DNA of 64,000 bases from the NCBI GenBank assembly GCA_003611805.1, contig RAYM01000001.1, positions 181,350-245,349 of the forward strand, given 5' to 3'. A model generated the notes under the pieces. The model saw only the letters and a list, made by a program, of their open reading frames with translations. It had not been told where the DNA came from and did not search any database. The translations under genes were made by a program, and so were the position numbers. The DNA comes from a bacterium 1xD42-87 (lineage in GTDB: Bacteria; Bacillota; Clostridia; Lachnospirales; Lachnospiraceae). Shown here in pieces: positions 50,378-58,894 of the stretch (position 1 is its first letter; each line of letters starts with the position of its first letter).

Positions 50378-52018
50378 ATGGAAAAATTAAAGCCGAAATT
50401 GTTTTCCGTTATGAAGACCTACACAAAGGAGCAGTTCGTTAAGGACGTGATCGCCGGTATCATCGTCGCCATTATCGCGCTGCCATTGTCTATCGCCCTG
50501 GCACTGGCGTCGGGCGTCGGCCCCGAGCAGGGTATCTACACTGCCATTGTCGCGGGCTTCCTGATCTCCTTTCTGGGCGGAAGCCGCGTCCAGATCGCGG
50601 GACCTACGGCGGCTTTCGCCACCATTGTTGCGGGCATTGTCGCCACGAAAGGCATGGATGGGCTGATTCTTGCCACCATTCTTGCAGGTATCATTCTGAT
50701 TGCAATGGGTTTCCTGCGCCTCGGCAATCTGATCAAATATATTCCCTACACCATCACCACCGGCTTCACAGCAGGTATCGCCGTCACCATTGCCATCGGA
50801 CAGATTAAGGACTTTCTGGGACTGGTCTATCCCGAGGGAACCGTGACGATCGAGACAATGGAAAAGCTGCACGCTGTCATTGCCAATTTTTCGACCGTTA
50901 ACATACAGGCTCTCATTGTTGGAATGGTCTGCCTTGTCATTCTGATCGTCTGGCCTTATATCAACAAGACCATCCCCGGCTCTCTGATTGCCGTGATTGT
51001 CGGTATTCTTATGGTAAAACTTCTGCGTATGAATGTAAATACCATCGGCGACCTTTATGAGATCAGCAATAAACTGCCGAATTTTCACCTGCCTTCCTTC
51101 ACCATGAAGGACGTGGGCGATATCCTGCCGGACGCTTTCACAATCGCGATTCTTGCCGCCATCGAATCTCTGCTCTCCTGCGTGGTTTCCGACAGCATGA
51201 TCAACTCCAAGCACCGCTCCAACATGGAGCTGATCGCTCAGGGCGCTGGCAATATCGGCTCCGCGCTCTTCGGCGGCATCCCTGCCACAGGCGCGATTGC
51301 AAGGACCGCCGCCAACATTAAAAATGGCGGGCGTACGCCCATTGCCGGCATGGTGCACTCTGTCACGCTGGTGCTGATTTTAGTCATCCTGATGCCCTAC
51401 GCAGCATTGATCCCCATGCCCTGTATTGCCGCCATCCTGTTTATGGTAGCGTACAACATGAGCGGCTGGCGCTCCTTTGTGAATCTGGTGAAATCCTCCC
51501 CTAAGAGCGATATCATCGTTTTGGTGCTCAGTTTTGTGCTTACAGTCGTCTTTGATCTGGTACTCGCTATCGAGGCAGGCATTCTCCTTGCCGCCATCCT
51601 CTTTATGAAACGTATGAGCGAGGTGACAGAAGTGGAAGGCTGGAAATATATGGATGAGGAGGACGATCCTGACGCCCTTTCGCTCCGCGTAGTGCCCGCC
51701 CACACTCTGGTTTATGAGATTTCCGGTCCCATGTTTTTTGCTGCCGCAGACAAAATCCTGCGAATCACCCTGCGCGATGACACGACCTGTCTGATTCTGC
51801 GTATGCGCAGCGTAAATGCCATTGACGCGACTGCCATGCACTCTCTGACGGAGCTTTTGGACAAATGCGAAGGGAGAGGCATCCGTGTCATCCTCTCCCA
51901 TGTAAATGAACAGCCGAAAAAAGTAATGGACAAAGCGGGCTTCACCGCGCGCATCGGCGCAGAGAACTTCTGCTCCCACATTGACGAGGCGCTGGAAGCG
52001 GCTGGCAGACACGCATAA
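50378..52018 (+). CDS. SulP-family anion transporter with STAS domain
   Basis: 546 residues. About 11-14 membrane helices start with DVIAGIIVAIIALPLSIALA; the family signature GIYTAIVAGFLISFLGGSRV followed by QIAGPTAAFATIVAGIVATK; ESLLSCVVSDSMINSKHRSN; and a C-terminal STAS domain (about 440-540, VYEISGPMFFAAADKILRIT). SulP proteins carry sulfate, bicarbonate or dicarboxylates; the substrate is not evident here. Ribosome site GGGAG ten bases upstream. Confidence 0.95.
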   Translation: MEKLKPKLFSVMKTYTKEQFVKDVIAGIIVAIIALPLSIALALASGVGPEQGIYTAIVAGFLISFLGGSRVQIAGPTAAFATIVAGIVATKGMDGLILATILAGIILIAMGFLRLGNLIKYIPYTITTGFTAGIAVTIAIGQIKDFLGLVYPEGTVTIETMEKLHAVIANFSTVNIQALIVGMVCLVILIVWPYINKTIPGSLIAVIVGILMVKLLRMNVNTIGDLYEISNKLPNFHLPSFTMKDVGDILPDAFTIAILAAIESLLSCVVSDSMINSKHRSNMELIAQGAGNIGSALFGGIPATGAIARTAANIKNGGRTPIAGMVHSVTLVLILVILMPYAALIPMPCIAAILFMVAYNMSGWRSFVNLVKSSPKSDIIVLVLSFVLTVVFDLVLAIEAGILLAAILFMKRMSEVTEVEGWKYMDEEDDPDALSLRVVPAHTLVYEISGPMFFAAADKILRITLRDDTTCLILRMRSVNAIDATAMHSLTELLDKCEGRGIRVILSHVNEQPKKVMDKAGFTARIGAENFCSHIDEALEAAGRHA

Positions 52019-52025
52019 CTGCGCA

Positions 52026-52062
52026 GGCTGCCGTATCCTGCCTGTATGAGGATACGGCAGCC
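52026..52062. terminator. Hairpin between convergent genes
   Basis: Perfect 14-bp stem GGCTGCCGTATCCT (52026-52039) and complement (52049-52062) with a nine-base loop, between the SulP stop and the uridine phosphorylase stop. Probably terminates both. Confidence 0.75.
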
Positions 52063-52076
52063 CGTCCCGCAGATTA

Positions 52077-52895
52077 TCATTCCACACATTCAGGAGCCCC
52101 AATTTCCTCATTGCCAGGATATTTATACTCATTCCTCATCAGCCCCCTTACCGCCTCAACAGCCACCCGGATTGCCATATCCGTATCGTGCACCACCGGG
52201 TTTTCCAGCCCCAGCTTCTCCCGCTCCTGATTCGCCACCACAAGGAAACAGGCGCCCGCCCGCACCCGCAGATAACTCGCCACGGTGAACAGCGCCGCGG
52301 ACTCCATCTCGGAGGCGAGACAGCCCAGCCGTTTCCACGCCTCCCATTTATTCATCAGTTCATAGCTTACCGGCTTCGTTTCCGGCTCATGCTGCCCGTA
52401 GAAGGAATCCTTCGCCTGCACCACGCCCGCGTGGAACGGATAGCCCTTGGCTTTTGCCGCCTCCACCAGCGCATTCGTCACCGCCAGATCCGGCACCGCC
52501 GGAAACTCGATCGGCGCATACTCCCTGCTCGTTCCCTCCATGCGGATCGCCCCGGTGGCAATCACGATATCTCCGCTCTTTACCTCCGTCTGCATACCGC
52601 CGCAGGTTCCAATACGCAGAAACGTGTCCGCGCCGCAGCTCACCAGTTCCTCCATGGCGATGGCCGCCGACGGTCCGCCGATACCCGTGGAAGTCACGCT
52701 GACCTTTACCCCGTCAAGGGTTCCCGTGTAGGTGATATATTCCCTGTTATCCGCTATCAGCACAGGATTGTCAAAATACTGCGCGATCTTTACACAGCGT
52801 TTGGGGTCGCCGGGCATAATCACATAGCGCCCCACTTCTCCCTGCGCCACCTGGATATGGTACTGTCTGCTTGCATCTTCCGAGTAATTTTTCAT
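52077..52895 (-). CDS. udp: Uridine phosphorylase
   Basis: 272 residues from ATG 52895 (GGGAGGG six bases upstream; ATG 52940 is not preceded by one). PNP/UDP family: [40 protein letters not shown] (phosphate binding), [20 protein letters not shown] and [20 protein letters not shown] (ribose binding). It splits uridine with phosphate into uracil and ribose-1-phosphate, which can enter the pentose phosphate genes of the window. Single gene. Confidence 0.93.
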   Translation of the reverse strand: MKNYSEDASRQYHIQVAQGEVGRYVIMPGDPKRCVKIAQYFDNPVLIADNREYITYTGTLDGVKVSVTSTGIGGPSAAIAMEELVSCGADTFLRIGTCGGMQTEVKSGDIVIATGAIRMEGTSREYAPIEFPAVPDLAVTNALVEAAKAKGYPFHAGVVQAKDSFYGQHEPETKPVSYELMNKWEAWKRLGCLASEMESAALFTVASYLRVRAGACFLVVANQEREKLGLENPVVHDTDMAIRVAVEAVRGLMRNEYKYPGNEEIGAPECVE

Positions 52896-53002
52896 ACAAA
52901 TCCCTCCCCGCTGCCTGTAAATCCGACTTGTCCCGCTCATTCATAAAATGCTATATTTCAATTATACAGATTTTCCGGCATAAAGGAAAGATTATAATTA
53001 TT

Positions 53003-53500
53003 TTAAGCCGTCCACTCAATCGTCCCGCAGGCTATTTTGTCACCGGAATTTCCAGCGGGCTGGGAAGTGAAGTCGTCAGGCTTTGCATGGATAATGACAG
53101 ACTTTCCGATAATCTCCTGAAGGGTGTACCGCTTATCATAAAATACGCTGAAGGCATATCCCTGATTGCCGAGAAGAGGCGGCATATCTCCGGCATGATC
53201 GGGATGCGGCATATCTCCGGGATTATAGTGCAGTCCCGTATGGCTGAAATGATCGCTGCAGTCTCCCAAATCATGTATATGCATCGCGTAAAAATTGCTG
53301 GAACCGGGCAGGTTAATATTGGGAAGCCCGAAAATCTCCGCCTCCACCAGCACGCCGCCGTAGGTGGTGTGATAAAATTTAACTGCGCCGCTCAAATCAG
53401 GATACTGCTCCCCGCCTCTGACCCACGCTATGGCTCCCGGATGGTTGCGCATCAGAAGCTGTGTGAAAATGGCTCCCGGTGTTATTTCGTAATTGGTCAT
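53003..53500 (-). CDS. Cu/Zn superoxide dismutase-like protein
   Basis: 165 residues from ATG 53500 (AGGAG eight bases upstream). The metal ligands of Cu/Zn SOD are in place: FYAMHIHDLGDC (two Cu His), TGLHYNPG (bridging His), PHPDHAGDMPPL (Zn His, Asp) and SVIIHAKPDD (Cu His), then NSGDKIACGTIEW. The active-site Arg that guides superoxide is replaced by Lys in the GDKIACG motif. There is no signal peptide, whereas bacterial SodC proteins are normally exported. It may be an intracellular SOD of an anaerobe or a non-enzymatic relative. Confidence 0.85.
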   Translation of the reverse strand: MTNYEITPGAIFTQLLMRNHPGAIAWVRGGEQYPDLSGAVKFYHTTYGGVLVEAEIFGLPNINLPGSSNFYAMHIHDLGDCSDHFSHTGLHYNPGDMPHPDHAGDMPPLLGNQGYAFSVFYDKRYTLQEIIGKSVIIHAKPDDFTSQPAGNSGDKIACGTIEWTA

Positions 53501-53568
53501 AAGAATCACTCCTATGTGTTTTAAAGCTATCTTATGATGATTTTGCAAAGTGGTGCTACGCAGTCATA

Positions 53569-54075
53569 CTAAATATTTTCCAGAAAAAACTCCGTTCCGC
53601 TCACAACCCGCTCCGATATGAGCAGAATCCTGCTTTTCAGAAAAGGCGTGAGAGCTTCCCGCGCCGCCTGTGCATCCGATGCCTCGTTGTTTCCATCCGT
53701 AAATACAAGTACTACCTTGCTTCTCGCGTGAAACTTTTTTAAATAGGCAAACAGATCTTCATATTTCTTTTTCTGCGGGCAGGCATGGTATTCCCGAAAC
53801 ACGCCGCCTGTCATAAGCATTGCCATGGGCGTCACTTCCGACGTCATTTCCTGTCCCCAGAATACCAGATTCAGCCGGACATTACGAAAAATCTCATTGC
53901 CCCTTTTCAGCGCTTTTACCACAGCGGCGATCGCATCCTGAAAATCCGCCTTCTCCATGGACGTGTCAATCACAATCGTCATTTCCAGATTTCCGCCGCG
54001 GTAATTCCCCGGCACATGCAAAATGGCATCTACCCGTTTCGCAATTTGCAGCGCACCTATCTCTGTCAGTTCCAT
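53569..54075 (-). CDS. von Willebrand factor A-like domain protein
   Basis: 168 residues, cytoplasmic. Rossmann-like vWA pattern: MTIVIDTSMEKADFQDAIAA, NLVFWGQEMTSEVTPMAML, and VVLVFTDGNNEASDAQAARE. The metal-ion site is degenerate: D-T-S-M-E instead of D-x-S-x-S, while the later TDG is present. Function unknown. It lies 68 bases upstream of the SOD-like gene on the same strand and both may be one unit. Confidence 0.65.
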   Translation of the reverse strand: MELTEIGALQIAKRVDAILHVPGNYRGGNLEMTIVIDTSMEKADFQDAIAAVVKALKRGNEIFRNVRLNLVFWGQEMTSEVTPMAMLMTGGVFREYHACPQKKKYEDLFAYLKKFHARSKVVLVFTDGNNEASDAQAAREALTPFLKSRILLISERVVSGTEFFLENI

Positions 54076-54266
54076 ATTTTCTCACCCTTCCTCCCGGCAG
54101 TCGCCAATATAGGCACCCCGGCTTGCATTAAGCAAATCACCTGGCTCGTTGTTTGCGGGAATAAAATACGACACGTTTCTCCATCCTTCGACATATAGTA
54201 TAGCAAAAGCAAAACCCCACTTGCGAACCCGGCAAGCTTTTGCAAGCAATGGAGCAAGGAGCAGAT

Positions 54267-55145
54267 ATGTCAAAAGAAGCGGAATGGGATAAACGGTTTA
54301 ACATCGGCGTTGATTCCATCGACAAAGCACACCGAAAACTGTTTTCCATCGTACACCGGCTGATCACATTAAGTAAGGATAAAACTAACGGACAGTGGGC
54401 GTGTGCCGAAGGTATCAAATATTTCAAAAATTACGCCATACAGCACTTCGCCGACGAGGAAGCGTATATGCGATCCATCGGTTATTCCGGCTATGAGATG
54501 CACAAGCGCCTCCACGATGACATGCGTGACAAAACACTGCCGGCACTCGAAAAAGATCTCACGGAATCCGACTATTCGGAGGAATCCATCCATCACTTTA
54601 TCGGTATCTGCGTCGGATGGCTCACCGCCCATATCATCATCGAGGACCGCGCCATAGCCGGCATGATTTCCAACAAATGGAAGACCGATCATACAGGTGC
54701 GGACATGGAGGCGCTGGAAAATGCGCTGTCCGGCACTATACACGAAATCTTCCGCCTGCCAACACAACTTGTCAGCGAACATTACAGCGGCGAAAACTTC
54801 GGCAAAAGCATGATTATCCGGCTGACATACCTCTCCATAGACCATGAGGAAGTACAGATTTTTATGGCTCTGGAAGAAAGTCTTGTACTGCGCGCCGTAA
54901 GCTCTATTTTGAATATTCCCCTAAACAAGATGGATCAGCTTGTCATGGCGATCGGCAAAGAACTTGCGATCCAGATAGCCGGGCAGGTTGCCATACGCAG
55001 CGACCTGGCATTACAGTATCATCTGGTAAACAGTCATTTTATGACTGCAGAGCAGTTCCGGCAGGCATTTTACGCAGGCAATTTCGACTACAGCCTGCTG
55101 TTCAACACCGGGCGCGGTTACTTCGCTTTTGTCGTAAGCATCTAA
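54267..55145 (+). CDS. Hemerythrin-CheX fusion protein
   Basis: 292 residues from ATG 54267 (AAGGAG five bases upstream). Residues 1-140 are bacteriohemerythrin: FNIGVDSIDKAHRKLFSIVH, YAIQHFADEEAYMRSIGYSG, YEMHKRLHDDM and GWLTAHIIIEDRAIAGM, with the His/Glu/Asp ligands of a di-iron oxygen site. Residues 145-292 resemble CheX, a CheY-P phosphatase (NALSGTIHEIFRLPTQLVSE; MAIGKELAIQIAGQVAIRSD). CheX uses an ExxN pair; here it is E-L-A-I, so the catalytic Asn is missing. It could bind rather than dephosphorylate a response regulator in response to oxygen. Confidence 0.8.
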   Translation: MSKEAEWDKRFNIGVDSIDKAHRKLFSIVHRLITLSKDKTNGQWACAEGIKYFKNYAIQHFADEEAYMRSIGYSGYEMHKRLHDDMRDKTLPALEKDLTESDYSEESIHHFIGICVGWLTAHIIIEDRAIAGMISNKWKTDHTGADMEALENALSGTIHEIFRLPTQLVSEHYSGENFGKSMIIRLTYLSIDHEEVQIFMALEESLVLRAVSSILNIPLNKMDQLVMAIGKELAIQIAGQVAIRSDLALQYHLVNSHFMTAEQFRQAFYAGNFDYSLLFNTGRGYFAFVVSI

Positions 55146-55151
55146 ATGCTG

Positions 55152-57179
55152 CTACCGTCTCCTTTTCCCGGCAATATACAGTACTCCCGTGACTGTCACC
55201 GCCAGCGCCAGCAAGACAATTACAATTCCGGCTGCATTTCTGAACCGCCGGTCACCCGGGCCCTTCCCCGAAATACCGGGTGCTGTCTGCTCGTCGACAT
55301 AGGCGATCGCATAAGGGGAAAACTTATCGGTGGAAAAAGTAATGGTGTCCGGGTTGTCGTCCTCATCCGAAAGCTGTGCAAATTCCCGGCTGCCGTCTTC
55401 CTTTGTATGCAGCCGCAGCACATAAAACCGCCGGTTTTCCGCCTTTAAGTGCTCCGGCACCTCGATCACCACTTTCAAAGCCGACGAAAGTTCAGAAATC
55501 GTCTGTGTCTCGCCCTTTTTTGACGCCGTGAGGGATACCTCGAAATACTGCCCGATATTCATGCCCGGCAGTTTTTTCTCCGCGAACTCTTTCTGCACCT
55601 GAGCCGTTTGCCTGTCGTCAGCGTCCTCTATATAAAGGTTTATTGCCACCGGCGCACTGCCCTGCAGCAGTTCCATCTTTTCTTCCCCTGACAGAAAACA
55701 GTCTACTGCCGCCTCAAAGTTGTAGTAAGAAATCTCCTGCTTTTCACTGGAAAAGTCGTTGTGAACCGCCAGCTGCAGATCCCCGGATTCCATTGCGCCA
55801 ATCATCAGTTCCGCATCGTTGTTCCCCTTGACCAGACGCTCCGCCTCCTCCACGGAGACATCCAGGTATTTCAGCGTCCCCGTCATCCCGCTCTCCTGTT
55901 TCCGCCCGCCGTCATCTTCCCCCGTCGTTTTATCGCCGTTTTTATCTTTGTCGTCGTTCTGATCTTCTTTCTCCTCTTTCTTGTTCTGGTCTGTTTTCTG
56001 ATCCTTATCCGCCATATCTTCTTTTTGCTCTTCTTTTCCGTCCGTCTGAGCCGGCCTTTCCGCCGTTGCCGCGCTGTTTTTGTCCTTCACGGGAGACTCC
56101 GCAAAATCCACGGAAATGGTATGGTTCTCTCTTACATCTGTAAAGTTAAAAGAGTTCATCCATCCCACCGGCTTCCCATCCACATATACATTGCTGACGG
56201 CATATCCGCTCCCCGGGGTCATCGTATAAAGAATGCCCTCCCCTTCCTTCACCGTGCTCTTCCCGGCAGGCGTAATCGTTCCGTTCCCGGAAGACGTGGC
56301 CGCGGTAATAGTGTAGGTTCTCGGCTGATCGTTTTTTCTGGAAAACACCGCCGTAAACGTTCTGGACTGCGTGATTCGGTCCAAAGACATCCTGCTGTCT
56401 TTGCTGACGGTTTTCCCGTTTTCCGTCCAGCCGTCAAACTGATACCCCTCCTTCGCCCAAGCCTCAAGCGTCATGCTTTCCCCATAGTTGATATCCCGGC
56501 TTTCCGTCGCCGTCCCACCGCTGCTGTCGTTGACATTTACGTTAATCCGGCAGATTACCGGCTTAAATTCCGCCACATACGTCGCGTCCCCACGCATATT
56601 ATTGACCGTATAGCGGGAGTCCTGAGATACCCGGTTTCCGTCTAACACCCAGCTGTCAAAGAAAAATCCCTCGTTCGGCATCGCTGAAATCACGGCGCTT
56701 CCGCCCTCTCTGACAGCACCGCTCCCGTACACGTTCCCACCGTTTTCCGGAGACGCCTTTAACTGTAAGTAATATGTGGTCTCACGCACGGACACCAACG
56801 CCTCCGCACTGTAATTGCTGTCCTGTCTGGAAACCGCCTTCACCACCATGGTAGACGACGTCTCGTCCGAAGCCACGTTCAATATGCCGTTGGCGTCAAT
56901 AAAAGTACTCTGGCTCTTCTGCCCGGAAACACTCCACACGACCTCGCGGCTGTAGTTATTTACCCCTGCCACATAAGCCGTAAAACTGCATTTTGTATCT
57001 TTGGAGACAACCGTGGTTCCGGGAGATATACTGACCGATGTAATAAACGGCGCTTCCTCCGTCGATTCCACGACCGCTCCGAAACCGATCTGCGCCGCAT
57101 GACACGGCAGAATATCCAACAAAAGCAACAGCGCCGGCAATAGAAACGCCCCCATTCGATATATCCATTTTTTTCCCAT
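55152..57179 (-). CDS. Surface-exposed repeat protein
   Basis: 675 residues. Signal peptide about 1-28 (AFLLPALLLLLDILPCHAA), an Ig-like Big_2-type domain (about 45-130, SVSISPGTTVVSKDTKCSFT), three or four InlB/Bacterial-repeat-2 units with GYxFDxW or similar (FFFDSWVLDGNRV, YQFDGWTENGKTV), a Lys/Asp/Glu linker of about 60 residues (350-410), a C-terminal domain, and a final membrane helix (about 648-668, GIVIVLLALAVTVTGVLYIA) with GKRRR. There is no LPXTG; it is anchored by the helix. Adhesion or wall function is inferred. Confidence 0.85.
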   Translation of the reverse strand: MGKKWIYRMGAFLLPALLLLLDILPCHAAQIGFGAVVESTEEAPFITSVSISPGTTVVSKDTKCSFTAYVAGVNNYSREVVWSVSGQKSQSTFIDANGILNVASDETSSTMVVKAVSRQDSNYSAEALVSVRETTYYLQLKASPENGGNVYGSGAVREGGSAVISAMPNEGFFFDSWVLDGNRVSQDSRYTVNNMRGDATYVAEFKPVICRINVNVNDSSGGTATESRDINYGESMTLEAWAKEGYQFDGWTENGKTVSKDSRMSLDRITQSRTFTAVFSRKNDQPRTYTITAATSSGNGTITPAGKSTVKEGEGILYTMTPGSGYAVSNVYVDGKPVGWMNSFNFTDVRENHTISVDFAESPVKDKNSAATAERPAQTDGKEEQKEDMADKDQKTDQNKKEEKEDQNDDKDKNGDKTTGEDDGGRKQESGMTGTLKYLDVSVEEAERLVKGNNDAELMIGAMESGDLQLAVHNDFSSEKQEISYYNFEAAVDCFLSGEEKMELLQGSAPVAINLYIEDADDRQTAQVQKEFAEKKLPGMNIGQYFEVSLTASKKGETQTISELSSALKVVIEVPEHLKAENRRFYVLRLHTKEDGSREFAQLSDEDDNPDTITFSTDKFSPYAIAYVDEQTAPGISGKGPGDRRFRNAAGIVIVLLALAVTVTGVLYIAGKRRR

Positions 57180-57289
57180 GTTCCACCTCCTGCTGTCGCC
57201 TCATTTTCTCCGTTTGCCTGATATATGTATCGTCATTTATCTGCAGACTTTCACACTTCAATTACAGTATAATGCACATAGAAAAATTT

Positions 57290-57323
57290 GAAAAGCAGAG
57301 ATCCTTTCGAACCTCTGCTTTTC
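57290..57323 (-). terminator. Terminator after the lipoprotein gene
   Basis: Perfect 11-bp stem GAAAAGCAGAG (57290-57300) and complement (57313-57323), 12-base loop, followed on the minus strand by AAATTTTTC. It lies 53 bases beyond the lipoprotein stop. Confidence 0.75.
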
Positions 57324-57375
57324 CGTAACTATTCAGCTTTCGGCTGCAGTGCTGCTGAAACCGTTCTGTGTTATA

Positions 57376-57888
57376 TCAGTTTATTCCCGTTATCTTCAAC
57401 TCCCCGTCAACAGACTTAAAAATTATGTTTGGTGTGGCATCCCCCATAATGACGCCCGCCATGGTCTCCTCCATTGCAGAGACGTCTACCGCCGCAATGA
57501 CCGCGCAACGTTCCTCTGTAAAAATGGTATCGGCTCCCAGCGCCATGAACGCCTCCTCATTCTCAACAGCCTCACCGTTGACCGCAAGCGGGTAGGCACA
57601 AAGTTTTGCAAGCGCATCCAAATCCTTCTCCGCCATTGCCGCCTGAATCTGCTCTGCAAAGACTGCAGTTTCGCCTTCCGCCCCTTTTTCCTCAAGGTCC
57701 TCATAGCTGTCATTTTTCTCTTCCGTCTCACTCTCCGTGGGCGCACTCTCCGTCTCTGTTTCATCCGTCTGTACCACATCTACAGGCTTTACATCCACCG
57801 CTCCGGTCCCTTCCTGCTTCTGCTCACCGCATCCCACGCATCCCAGAACCATTGCCCCCACAATCAATAAAAATTTCCATTTCTTCAA
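57376..57888 (-). CDS. Small exported lipoprotein
   Basis: 170 residues from TTG 57888 (GGGAGG eight bases upstream; ATG 57912 overlaps this site). Signal peptide KKWKFLLIVGAMVLGCVGCG with lipid Cys at 17 or 20. An acidic Thr/Glu-rich linker (about 25-65) is followed by a compact alpha/beta domain (AEQIQAAMAEKDLDALAKLC; MGDATPNIIFKSVDGELKIT), like the small NTF2/DUF4878-type folds of secreted clostridial proteins. Function unknown. Confidence 0.75.
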   Translation of the reverse strand: MKKWKFLLIVGAMVLGCVGCGEQKQEGTGAVDVKPVDVVQTDETETESAPTESETEEKNDSYEDLEEKGAEGETAVFAEQIQAAMAEKDLDALAKLCAYPLAVNGEAVENEEAFMALGADTIFTEERCAVIAAVDVSAMEETMAGVIMGDATPNIIFKSVDGELKITGIN

Positions 57889-58048
57889 AATTTGTTCCTC
57901 CCGCTTTTTCATTTTATAAGGTATCCGCAGCCTCTTTCTAAATCTGCATCTACTATACTATCTGTCCCGTTTTTTTTCGTCAATTTCACTTCTTCGCATT
58001 TTTCTGTTAATTTTTCGCAATCATCCCCGAATTTCCCCGAAGAATCGG

Positions 58049-58078
58049 TTGATAAACCATCCCCGGGTTCGTTATAAT
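58049..58078 (+). promoter_or_regulatory. Promoter of the LytTR two-component operon
   Basis: TTGATA (58049-58054), an 18-base spacer and TATAAT (58073-58078), 70 bases before the start. Confidence 0.65.
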
Positions 58079-58147
58079 TTATATTAGCATTACAACATTT
58101 CGACATTATTTTAAAATTATTATGAAGTGGAAGGAATCAATCCCATT

Positions 58148-58894
58148 ATGAAAATAACCATATGCGACGACAGCATCAAGGATCTCCTCTATACGGAAAA
58201 GCTGTTGTTAAAGTATAAATCACTGTACCCTGACAAAGACTTTGATCTGGAAAAATTTTCTGACCCCTCCAGACTCTGCCAGAGAATATCCGAAGGAAAG
58301 TTGACAGATATTTACATATTAGATATGCTGATGCCGAGAAGGACCGGCATTGACATAGGGAATCTGATCCGAACACTCAGCTGCGAGAGCGTGATTATCT
58401 ACATTACCTCCTCGGAAGATTACGCCTTGGATGCCTACGGCGTACGCGCGGTAAGATACCTTCTGAAACCGGTTGATGAGAACAAACTGTTTGAGGCATT
58501 GGATTATTCCCTGTCTTACGCCAAGCTGAAGATGGACTCCCTCTATCTGATCAAAACAAAAGAGGGGCTTGTCCAAAGACCTTACTCCAGGATTGAATAT
58601 GTGGAAAATGCCGGCAGAAAGCTGGAAGTGCACATGACCGACGGAGAAGTCTTAAGAAGCCTGTTTATCAGAAAATCTTTTGAGGAAGAAACACAGGAAA
58701 TTGCCGGGCAGAGGAATTTCCTGCAGATTCACAAATCATTTCTCGTCAATCTGGACTACGTAAAACAGCTGACGCCAGACAGCGTTATTCTGGAATCCGG
58801 CAGACGCCTTCCGGTCAGCCGTGCCAAATCGGCAAGCGTCAAACGTGAATACCTTCTCTTTGTTTCCGGCAATATCGGTGGGGGGATGACATGA
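58148..58894 (+). CDS. LytTR-type response regulator (AgrA/VirR-like)
   Basis: 248 residues. Receiver domain 1-120 with Asp in TDIYILDMLMPRRTGIDIGN and YITSSEDYALDAYGVRAVRY; LytTR DNA-binding domain about 140-245 (LIKTKEGLVQRPYSRIEYVE, NFLQIHKSFLVNLDYVKQLT). Start ATG 58148 with AAGGAA about 11 bases upstream. The stop overlaps the following kinase start by four bases (ATGA). It probably regulates surface or secreted functions, as AgrA-type regulators do. Confidence 0.92.
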   Translation: MKITICDDSIKDLLYTEKLLLKYKSLYPDKDFDLEKFSDPSRLCQRISEGKLTDIYILDMLMPRRTGIDIGNLIRTLSCESVIIYITSSEDYALDAYGVRAVRYLLKPVDENKLFEALDYSLSYAKLKMDSLYLIKTKEGLVQRPYSRIEYVENAGRKLEVHMTDGEVLRSLFIRKSFEEETQEIAGQRNFLQIHKSFLVNLDYVKQLTPDSVILESGRRLPVSRAKSASVKREYLLFVSGNIGGGMT

